A stretch of DNA of 5,691 bases from Bacteroidota bacterium (lineage in GTDB: Bacteria; Bacteroidota; Bacteroidia; Chitinophagales; Chitinophagaceae). Made by a program: the position numbers and the translations under genes. Shown one piece after another: positions 1 through 5,263 of the stretch. A model generated the notes under the pieces. The model made no database searches. It was not told the DNA's origin and was given only the letters and a program-made list of their open reading frames with translations. Positions within the stretch are counted from its first letter, which is position 1. Each line of letters opens with the position of its first letter. Where the stretch lies: assembly GCA_028877045.1 (NCBI GenBank), contig JAGWPQ010000232.1, positions 1 through 5,691 of the forward strand. The letters run 5' to 3'.

Positions 1-685
1 TAATATAATAAATGATGTCATCTTCTTCAGTGTGTTTGCGCAGCCAATAGTATGATGGCCGGTATTGTTGCATGAATGTTTCTAAAGAATCGTTAGAAAG
101 ACTTGTGTATTTAGCGATAAATACAGGAGTAAAACGATAATTAATATATTGTTCCTGTTCTATCAAATCAAACAAGCTGATCGTTTTTCTTTTTCTTTTT
201 TCCCTGTTGTAAAAATGGTCAAGATTGAGACCTATGCCGGCACCGGAATTGGCATTTGAAAAAACAGGCAGGGTATGTTCGCCCATTGTTTCAAAAAAAT
301 CTTTTCTTCTTTTGATACTGTCCAGTTGATAAGCCGATAGTTTGATTTTTCCATACACTGTAACTTCTGCCAAACTTCTGGTCAATGGAGATAAAAAAAT
401 GTGCAAAGTATCGGCCTGTGTATTTTTTTCATTCATTAAAAGAGTATCAAAATTATAACCAACCGAAGCAACTGATAATAAATGATTTAATGAAATTGAA
501 ATTTTGAAATAACCGTTTTTATCAGATAGAACAGTTTGGTGTGTATTCATGTTTGTAATGCTTGCAAAGGGAAGCGGTTGATGGGTGATGCTGTCTTTAA
601 GTGTTCCTTTAATCACCTGATTACTTTGCGAATAGGAAGCAAATGCAGCTAAACAGAAAACAGAGAAAAAAAGGATCTTCGTCAT
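1..685 (-). CDS. Secreted carboxypeptidase-regulatory-like domain protein (C-terminus cut by window edge)
   Basis: Reading the minus strand from the ATG at 685 gives 228 uninterrupted codons to the left edge, with no stop reached. Residues 1-19 form a signal peptide (MTK, then a hydrophobic stretch ending AFASYS before Gln20). Residues 24-100 resemble the Bacteroidota CarboxypepD_reg-like beta-sandwich: V-I-K-G-T-L-K-D opening, a P-L-P-F-A-S-I strand, a SDKNGYFKISI turn, and an ADTLHIFLSP end. Residues 108-228 carry the tail seen in one Bacteroidota family of such proteins: AEVTVYG, a GAGIGLNL segment, a basic REKRKRK stretch, then YINYRF and FMQQYRPSYYWL. I recall that family ending soon after this point, so perhaps only 15-40 residues are missing. 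The product is probably exported to the periplasm or outer membrane. Function is unknown; the domain family gives no enzymatic activity. It is transcribed away from the exb genes and shares the 397-base spacer with them. Confidence 0.85.
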   Translation of the reverse strand, partial: MTKILFFSVFCLAAFASYSQSNQVIKGTLKDSITHQPLPFASITNMNTHQTVLSDKNGYFKISISLNHLLSVASVGYNFDTLLMNEKNTQADTLHIFLSPLTRSLAEVTVYGKIKLSAYQLDSIKRRKDFFETMGEHTLPVFSNANSGAGIGLNLDHFYNREKRKRKTISLFDLIEQEQYINYRFTPVFIAKYTSLSNDSLETFMQQYRPSYYWLRKHTEEDDIIYYI

Positions 686-789
686 AAAAAATTATTTAAA
701 CGAAGATAAGCTTAGCCTGCAATTATTTTGGAACTATTGAAAGAAGAGGCGAATTTGCTTTTGTTTAACAGGCTAACAAATGTTATTTA

Positions 790-810
790 GGAATAAAAAT
801 TTTTTATTCC
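790..810. repeat. Perfect 21-bp palindrome, possible operator
   Basis: GGAATAAAAA (790-799) and TTTTTATTCC (801-810) are exact reverse complements around a single central T. The near-zero spacer makes a protein-binding dyad more natural than an RNA hairpin, although a 9-bp stem with a 3-base loop could form. It lies about 105 bases before the minus-strand gene and 272 bases before exbB. The symmetry is seen directly; a regulatory role is inference. Confidence 0.4.
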
Positions 811-937
811 ATCTGATTGCTGCATCAAAATATTCACTACTTTGCCCATGATTGGCTTAAAATATAGTATATGTTTTCGGTGGATTAACATTAAGTGTAG
901 ACTTAACAAATATTTTTCTATTTGTACCTAAAACTTA

Positions 938-967
938 TTTGTTGCTTTCGATAAAATAGCTAATTTG
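938..967 (+). promoter_or_regulatory. Possible Bacteroidota-type promoter for the exb-tonB operon
   Basis: TTTG at 938-941 is followed 19 bases later by TAATTTG at 961-967. The Bacteroidota consensus is TTTG or TTG near -33 and TAnnTTTG near -7, about 17-23 bases apart. Spacing is right, but the -7 element has one base, not two, between TA and TTTG, so the match is imperfect. It would put the transcript start near 972-976, giving a leader of about 110 bases that includes the 1014-1029 palindrome. Confidence 0.3.
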
Positions 968-1082
968 TAAGCCCTTTTAACATATTTAGAATATGCGTTG
1001 TTAATTCGAAACATATTTTAGATAAAATAGTAAAACAAATTTTTTAACCATTGTAATTTCAAAAACTAAAATCAATTGAATC

Positions 1083-1943
1083 ATGGCTGACATTAAACCA
1101 ACTGCTACTAAAGCAACAACTTCTGTTCAACCTAAGAAGGGTGGTAATTTAATCTCATTGATTGCGCCATTTGTATGTATCGTATTAGGATATGTAATCT
1201 GGCGTTTTGTATTAGGTAATCCTTCAAACTTTGCAAAACCGGATGCTGATCCAAGCCATTGGTTTTGGCCTGATCATGCACTTCCAAAAGGCGCATTTGT
1301 AAAAATGTATGAAGGTGGTATTCTTGTACCATTATTGATTGGTGCATTTTTAACTGTAATCACTTTCGTGATCGAAAGATTCTTAACTGTTGCAAAAGCT
1401 GCAGGTACTGGAAGTATTCAGGAGTTTATCCGTAAAGTGCAATTTCATTTGGCAAACAAAGATGTTGATAAAGCAATTGCTGAATGCGACAAACAAAAAG
1501 GAAGTGTTGGTAATGTAATGAAAGCAGGTCTGCGTCGTTACAAAGAAATGATTCATAATACCGAATTAGATACAGAACAAAAAATATTAGGTATTCAAAA
1601 AGAAGTTGAAGAAGCAACAGCTTTAGAATTGCCAATGTTGGAAAAGAATTTAGTTTTCTTATCTACGATTGCTTCCATTGCAACATTGTTAGGATTGTTA
1701 GGTACGGTAATGGGTATGATCCGTTCATTCTCAAAATTAGGTGATGAAGGCGGTGGAGATGCTGCACGTCAGTTATCACAAGGTATTTCTGAAGCACTGT
1801 TTAATACAGCTTTGGGTATCGGTACATCTGCTGTGGCGATCGTATTCTACAACATCTTCACAACAAAAATCGATGCTGTTACTTATGGTATTGACGAATC
1901 TGGATTCACTTTAACACAAAGTTTTGCTGCTAACTATAAATAA
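1083..1943 (+). CDS. exbB: ExbB (MotA/TolQ/ExbB proton channel family)
   Basis: Inner-membrane proton-channel subunit of the TonB energy-transducing motor, 286 residues. Four hydrophobic segments are visible at about 24-44, 79-103, 189-213 and 237-260. The last two are the family's conserved channel helices: LLGLLGTVMGMIRSF (202-216) and a segment starting SEALFNTALGIGTSAVAIV (236-254). By motif alignment Glu237 corresponds to E. coli ExbB Glu176, Thr207 to Thr148 and Thr242 to Thr181, so the key pore residues appear present. The cytoplasmic loop of about 85 residues (104-188) is charged and helical. The first hydrophobic segment and a following Trp/Pro-rich loop (57-69) are extra compared with three-helix E. 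coli ExbB. The ATG at 1083 is preceded by an A-rich sequence without a Shine-Dalgarno, usual for this phylum. It is first in the operon, 72 bases before the first exbD. TolQ is the alternative, but the following TonB genes favour ExbB. Confidence 0.93.
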   Translation: MADIKPTATKATTSVQPKKGGNLISLIAPFVCIVLGYVIWRFVLGNPSNFAKPDADPSHWFWPDHALPKGAFVKMYEGGILVPLLIGAFLTVITFVIERFLTVAKAAGTGSIQEFIRKVQFHLANKDVDKAIAECDKQKGSVGNVMKAGLRRYKEMIHNTELDTEQKILGIQKEVEEATALELPMLEKNLVFLSTIASIATLLGLLGTVMGMIRSFSKLGDEGGGDAARQLSQGISEALFNTALGIGTSAVAIVFYNIFTTKIDAVTYGIDESGFTLTQSFAANYK

Positions 1944-2015
1944 TCCTTGATTATTTATATGGAAAAAGGAAAGCTTTGAATCTTAATTGTGAAAACATTT
2001 TTTAAATAACAAACT

Positions 2016-2669
2016 ATGGCCAGACCTAAGATACCTCGAAAGAGTACAAACATAGATATGACGGCAATGTGTGACGTGGCCTTTCTTTTGTTGTCTTTTT
2101 TTATCTTAACAACAAAATTTAAACCGGCTGAAGCAATTACAGTTGCCACACCCAGTTCGGTAGCTGCAAAAGTTGCACCTGATAAAGATTTCGTTCTTGT
2201 TACATTAGATAAAAACGGGAAAGTTTTTTTATCAATGGATGATGAACAAAAGAAAGAGTTTATTGCCAATACATTGAATACAACAAAAAATTTGGGAATA
2301 GATGTAAATGCTTTTAAAAAAGCAGGATTTATAGGAGCACCGTTTAGCCAGTTAAAATCATTTCTTCAAATTCCTGAAGAGATGAGGAAAGGAGATGCTT
2401 TACCGGGAATACCAACTGATACAACTAAAGGATCAAATGAATTGGTTGAATGGATGCGTTTGGTAAATGAAGCTTATCAGGGTACTAAGATGAAAAACCT
2501 TTTATTAAAGGGAGATAATCTTGCAAAATACCCGGCTTTCAAAAGCATTGTAGATGCGTTTAAGAAAAACGACTTCTTGAAATTTCAAATGATTACCAGT
2601 CCGGAAAGTGTTCCTATTGGTTCTGAACTTTGGAAGAATAATCAGAAAGGTGAAAAGAGAGAAGATTAG
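2016..2669 (+). CDS. exbD: ExbD/TolR family protein, enlarged form (first copy)
   Basis: Proton-channel partner of ExbB, 217 residues, against about 140 for E. coli ExbD. The order is a short basic cytoplasmic tail (1-11), then NIDMTAMCDVAFLLLSFFIL (12-31), the single membrane helix. Asp20 sits in the position of the essential E. coli ExbD Asp25. The periplasmic part starts with a VATPSS-type strand region (43-65), is interrupted by a helical stretch at about 75-157 rich in Lys, Glu and Phe, and resumes with the family's closing fold at 160-195 (NLLLKGDNLAKYPAFKSIVDAF, then FLKFQMIT; quoted here in two parts). The C-terminus is strongly charged (KGEKRED). It sits between exbB and a second, more canonical exbD, and is presumably co-transcribed. 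The likely role is a dimer partner within the ExbB pentamer, possibly as a heterodimer with the second ExbD. A TolR assignment cannot be excluded from sequence alone. Confidence 0.88.
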   Translation: MARPKIPRKSTNIDMTAMCDVAFLLLSFFILTTKFKPAEAITVATPSSVAAKVAPDKDFVLVTLDKNGKVFLSMDDEQKKEFIANTLNTTKNLGIDVNAFKKAGFIGAPFSQLKSFLQIPEEMRKGDALPGIPTDTTKGSNELVEWMRLVNEAYQGTKMKNLLLKGDNLAKYPAFKSIVDAFKKNDFLKFQMITSPESVPIGSELWKNNQKGEKRED

Positions 2670-2704
2670 TAAACATTATTTCTAACAAATAAAATTACTG
2701 CACA

Positions 2705-3265
2705 ATGGCAGAATTAGATACCTCCAGTGGCGGTGGGCATAAGAAAGGACCAGGGGTCAAGAAAAGCAAGAAACTATCAACACGTGTTGATTTAACACCG
2801 ATGGTGGATCTTGGATTCTTGCTTATCACTTTCTTTATTTTCACCACGACCATGAGTCAGCCAACGGCAATGCGGCTTATTTTACCGAAGGATACCGATA
2901 AACCTGAAGACCAGAATAAAGCAAAAGAATCGGGAGCATTTACTATTTTATTGGGTAAAGACAATCACGTTTTTTACTATGAAGGTATTTTGACAACTGA
3001 AAATGCTTCAGCTAATTTTAAATCTGCTAATTTCAGTTCGGGTGATGACGGTATTCGTAATGCCATCCTTAAGAAAAAAGCAAACACAATCGAAAAAGAT
3101 TTAGTGGTTGTAATTAAACCAAGCGATGAATGCACTTATAAAAATGTAGTTGATATTTTAGATGAAATGTCTGTTAATGTTATCAAGCGTTATGCATTGG
3201 TAGATATTTCAGATGTTGAAGCTAAATTGGTAAAAGCATCAGAAGGTGCTGCAACTGCTAAATAA
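2705..3265 (+). CDS. exbD: ExbD/TolR family protein (second copy)
   Basis: A second ExbD-type channel subunit of 186 residues, clearly different from the first copy. The cytoplasmic tail (1-27) has a Gly/His patch (GGGHKKG) and many lysines. The membrane helix spans about 33-50: RVDLTPMVDLGFLLITFFIF (27-46), with Asp35 matching E. coli ExbD Asp25 and the typical D-L-T-P-M-V-D signature. The periplasmic domain follows: MRLILPKD (56-63), a strand AFTILLGKDNHVFYYEG (78-94), a variable loop (95-115), and the closing VVVIKPSDECTYKNVVDILD (134-153) with NVIKRYALVDIS, the ExbD/TolR alpha-beta fold. The C-terminal tail is Ala/Lys rich. The gene starts 35 bases after the first exbD and ends 49 bases before tonB, so one transcript is likely. 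It should pair with ExbB to couple proton flow to TonB. Confidence 0.91.
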   Translation: MAELDTSSGGGHKKGPGVKKSKKLSTRVDLTPMVDLGFLLITFFIFTTTMSQPTAMRLILPKDTDKPEDQNKAKESGAFTILLGKDNHVFYYEGILTTENASANFKSANFSSGDDGIRNAILKKKANTIEKDLVVVIKPSDECTYKNVVDILDEMSVNVIKRYALVDISDVEAKLVKASEGAATAK

Positions 3266-3314
3266 ATTTGTGAAATTTTCATCTATTTGAATCTTATTAT
3301 TAAAGACCTTACTA

Positions 3315-4142
3315 ATGGACGTAAATAAAATTTTAACCGCCGATTTTCTCGACATTCTTTTTGAAGGAAGAGATAAAGAATATGGCGCATATAATTTGCG
3401 CAGAACTTACAACAACCGGTTGCGAAATGCGTTAGTTGGAACTATCGTGATTTGCATACTTCTTATTGTTGGTTCATTACTGGCAAATTCTGTTAAGAAA
3501 AAACAGAATCAAATTTTCGTTCAGGATGTTTCATTGGAAAATATGAAAACAGAAGAAAAAAAGCCTGAACCGCCAATACCTCCTCCTCCACCAAAGCAAG
3601 AGCCGCCAAAAGTTGAGATTACTAAATTCACTCCTCCAAAAATTGTAAAGGATGAAGAAGTAAAACCCGAGGAAGAAATCAAGGAAGTAAAACAATTGGA
3701 GGATACTAAAATCGGTACAATTAACCAGGAAGGCGAAAAGGACCTTGGTGTTGTTGCTCCGGTTGTTGAAAAAGGTACAGGTGTTGTAGCTGCACCTAAA
3801 GAAGAAGACTATGATAAAATATTTACTGTAGTTCAAATCCCTGCTGAATTTCCCGGTGGATTGCCTGCATGGACAAAATATCTGGAACGTAATCTTAACA
3901 GAGATTTGCCGGTTGAAAATGGTGCACCTCCCGGAAAATATACTGTTTATGTAACTTTCATTGTTGACAAAACAGGTGGAATAAGTGATGTTCAGGCCGA
4001 AAATGATCCAGGATACGGAACCAAGGATGAAGCGATTAGAGTTATTAAAAAAGGACCAGCCTGGAAGCCCGCTATTCAAAATGGACGTAATGTAATTTAT
4101 CGTCACAAACAAGGAATTACATTTGTGGTTTCAGAAGAATAA
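3315..4142 (+). CDS. tonB: TonB energy transducer (first copy)
   Basis: Energy-transducing protein linking the ExbB/ExbD motor to outer-membrane transporters, 275 residues. A cytoplasmic N-terminal segment (1-36) contains EGRDKEYGAYNLRRTY, a motif common in Bacteroidota TonB. One membrane anchor follows at about 38-58, then a coiled or acidic stretch. The Pro-rich linker at 84-109 (six consecutive prolines in PIPPPPPPKQ-like sequence, then TPPK) crosses the periplasm, followed by an acidic Glu/Lys region (113-130). The TonB C-terminal domain runs from about 168 to 275: AEFPGG (177-182), AWTKYLERNL (185-194), YTVYVTFIVDKTGGISDV (209-226), a DEAIRVIKKGPAWKPA helix-turn (238-253), and NGRNVIYR followed by the last strand ITFVV. 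The E. coli TonB membrane-helix His20 has no counterpart here. It is the last gene before a strong terminator, so it probably shares the exbB-exbD mRNA. The second tonB lies 176 bases downstream. Confidence 0.94.
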   Translation: MDVNKILTADFLDILFEGRDKEYGAYNLRRTYNNRLRNALVGTIVICILLIVGSLLANSVKKKQNQIFVQDVSLENMKTEEKKPEPPIPPPPPKQEPPKVEITKFTPPKIVKDEEVKPEEEIKEVKQLEDTKIGTINQEGEKDLGVVAPVVEKGTGVVAAPKEEDYDKIFTVVQIPAEFPGGLPAWTKYLERNLNRDLPVENGAPPGKYTVYVTFIVDKTGGISDVQAENDPGYGTKDEAIRVIKKGPAWKPAIQNGRNVIYRHKQGITFVVSEE

Positions 4143-4184
4143 AGTATATTTTATAAGCTATTTTAATCATTTAAAAAATGATAT

Positions 4185-4215
4185 AATCCCTTTTTTTTAA
4201 AAGGGATTTTTTTTT
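4185..4215 (+). terminator. Strong intrinsic terminator after the first tonB
   Basis: AATCCCTTTT (4185-4194) pairs perfectly with AAAAGGGATT (4199-4208) across a TTTT loop, followed by a run of seven T (4209-4215). The stem is AU-rich at both ends with a GGG/CCC core. A smaller hairpin, ATCATTT / AAATGAT with an AAA loop (4166-4182), sits just upstream. Together they should end the exbB-exbD-exbD-tonB transcript and separate it from the second tonB. Confidence 0.85.
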
Positions 4216-4288
4216 ACTTTACAGTAGAAAGTTCCTGTAATTGTTGCTCCTCTTGCCAAGACAAAAGCGCATCTGTCAACAAGTTCAC

Positions 4289-4305
4289 AGGTGATATAAT
4301 CACCT
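4289..4305 (+). repeat. Inverted repeat / hairpin in the second tonB leader
   Basis: AGGTGAT (4289-4295) and ATCACCT (4299-4305) are exact reverse complements around ATA, ending 13 bases before the ATG of the second tonB. As RNA it would form a 7-bp hairpin close to the ribosome-binding area; as DNA it is a compact dyad. No TAnnTTTG promoter was found in 4216-4318, so how this gene is transcribed (own unusual promoter or terminator read-through) is unclear. The role is inferred. Confidence 0.4.
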
Positions 4306-4318
4306 TAAAACTTAAAAG

Positions 4319-5161
4319 ATGGAAATCAATAAAATCCTTTCAGCCGATCTGCTTGATATTATTTTTGATGGCAGAAATAAAACTTACGGAGCCTATAATC
4401 TCCGCAAGACTTATCCCAACAGATTAATTGAGGCCTTATTAATAACAACTGCATTATCTGTTGTTATAATGATAATACCCAAACTTGCATCTCTGCAAAC
4501 AAAACAGCAAACAGTGCAAATGTTAGTGAGAGATGTTTCATTGGAAGATTTGAAACAAGATCAAAAAAAAGCAGATGAATTGCCGCCACCTCCGCCACCT
4601 CCCAAACAAGAGATCCAAAAAGTTGAAATAACAAAATTCACACCTCCGTTAATTGTTAAAGATGCTGAAGTAAAGGAAGATGAAGAAGTAAAAGAAGTTT
4701 CAAAATTGGTTGATACAAAAATTGGTACAATTAATCAAGAAGGGGTAAAAGATGAAGGTATAGTAGCTGCACCCGTTGAAACAAAAGGAACCGGCGTTGT
4801 GGTGGCCCCTAAACATGAAGAGGATTATGATAAAATTTATACTATTGTTGAAATAGCAGCTGAGTTTCCCGGTGGACAAAGTGCATGGATAAAATATCTG
4901 GAACGTAATTTAAACAGAGATATTCCTATTCAAAATGGCGCACCGATAGGAAAATACATTGTTACACTCTCTTTTGTTGTTGACAAAAATGGGGTCATCA
5001 GCGACGTTAGAGCGGAAAATGATCCTGGATATGGAACCAAAGAAGAAGCCATACGTGTAATTAAAAAAGGGCCTGACTGGCGACCTGCAGTGCAAAACGG
5101 CAGAAATGTAAATTACAGACATATTCAAAATATAGTATTCGTTGTAGCTGAATCAGAATAA
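4319..5161 (+). CDS. tonB: TonB energy transducer (second copy, tandem paralogue)
   Basis: A second complete TonB of 280 residues, parallel to the first copy along its whole length. The cytoplasmic segment (1-36) has DGRNKTYGAYNLRKTY. The membrane anchor is at about 38-57, with a different residue pattern and no His. The Pro linker at 89-95 is seven prolines, followed by KVEITKFTPP (101-110), and the acidic segment is at 113-127. The C-terminal domain is at about 173-280: AEFPGG (181-186), AWIKYLERNL (189-198), VVDKNGVISDV, DPGYGTKEEAIRVIKKGPDW (235-254) and NGRNVNYR. By hand count the two C-terminal domains share about three-quarters of residues, so the pair arose by tandem duplication. No frameshift or missing segment is seen, which suggests both are functional. 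It lies beyond a terminator, so it may be expressed separately from the exb operon. It could serve a different set of outer-membrane transporters, or be a redundant copy. Confidence 0.93.
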   Translation: MEINKILSADLLDIIFDGRNKTYGAYNLRKTYPNRLIEALLITTALSVVIMIIPKLASLQTKQQTVQMLVRDVSLEDLKQDQKKADELPPPPPPPKQEIQKVEITKFTPPLIVKDAEVKEDEEVKEVSKLVDTKIGTINQEGVKDEGIVAAPVETKGTGVVVAPKHEEDYDKIYTIVEIAAEFPGGQSAWIKYLERNLNRDIPIQNGAPIGKYIVTLSFVVDKNGVISDVRAENDPGYGTKEEAIRVIKKGPDWRPAVQNGRNVNYRHIQNIVFVVAESE

Positions 5162-5187
5162 ATATTTACAGGGCTATGGTTAAGGAA

Positions 5188-5227
5188 ACAGGTTGTTTGT
5201 GAATAATGAACAACCTGTATTGTTTTC
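5188..5227 (+). terminator. Probable intrinsic terminator after the second tonB
   Basis: ACAGGTTGTT (5188-5197) pairs exactly with AACAACCTGT (5209-5218). The 11-base interval can add one A-T and two G-T pairs, leaving a GAATA loop. The following sequence ATTGTTTTC is T-rich but not a pure T run, so termination may be partial. It lies 27 bases after the tonB stop and ends just where the mnmE promoter begins. Confidence 0.65.
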
Positions 5228-5251
5228 TACAATTGCTTTCAGTTATTTTTG
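5220..5251 (+). promoter_or_regulatory. Bacteroidota-type promoter for mnmE
   Basis: TATTTTTG at 5244-5251 is an exact match to the Bacteroidota -7 element TAnnTTTG. TTG at 5220-5222 lies 21 bases upstream, inside the 17-23 base range known for the -33 element. The start of transcription would fall near 5256-5259, only about 5-8 bases before the mnmE ATG. The -33 element overlaps the tail of the preceding terminator. Confidence 0.5.
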
Positions 5252-5263
5252 ATAAAAAATTAA

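Larger units (their letters stand above)
686..1082. other. Divergent AT-rich intergenic region
   Basis: This is a 397-base non-coding stretch between the minus-strand secreted-protein gene and exbB. I see no convincing ORF or structural RNA in it. It should hold promoters for both directions. It contains a perfect palindrome at 790-810, a 7-bp inverted repeat at 1014-1029 (TATTTTA, GA, TAAAATA), the 10-bp word GATAAAATAG twice (950-959 and 1021-1030), a 6-bp inverted repeat TTAAGT/ACTTAA at 891-906, and an imperfect repeat AACATATTTAGA / AACATATTTTAGA (979-990 and 1010-1022). No good TAnnTTTG box was found on the minus strand for the left-hand gene. Confidence 0.8.

Noticed and set aside
712..776. 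8-bp inverted repeat TTAGCCTG / CAGGCTAA separated by 49 bases
   Set aside because: The arms are exact, but short and far apart in AT-rich DNA; a stable leader structure or attachment site is not supported.
1132..1635. Two short minus-strand frames inside exbB (1132-1347 and 1426-1635)
   Set aside because: They are antisense shadows of conserved ExbB sequence, without domain features.
1959..1979. Six-codon ORF (MEKGKL) in the exbB-exbD spacer
   Set aside because: Too short, no Shine-Dalgarno, and such frames are expected by chance in a 72-base gap.
1955..2269. 104-codon minus-strand frame overlapping the first exbD
   Set aside because: It is antisense to a conserved ExbD coding region, with no family resemblance and no promoter or spacing support.
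3580..3630. Proline-codon repeat (cct/cca runs) in tonB as a possible DNA repeat or slippage site
   Set aside because: It encodes the expected proline-rich periplasmic linker of TonB, and the codons are mixed, so slippage is not indicated.
3531..4112. 193-codon open frame on the minus strand opposite the first tonB
   Set aside because: It lies wholly inside a clearly recognised TonB gene, and its product is Phe/Asn/Ser-rich low-complexity sequence expected from reading AT-rich codons backwards.
4910..5128. 72-codon minus-strand frame opposite the end of the second tonB
   Set aside because: It mirrors the shadow frame seen opposite the same part of the first tonB, so it follows from the conserved TonB codons and is not a gene.
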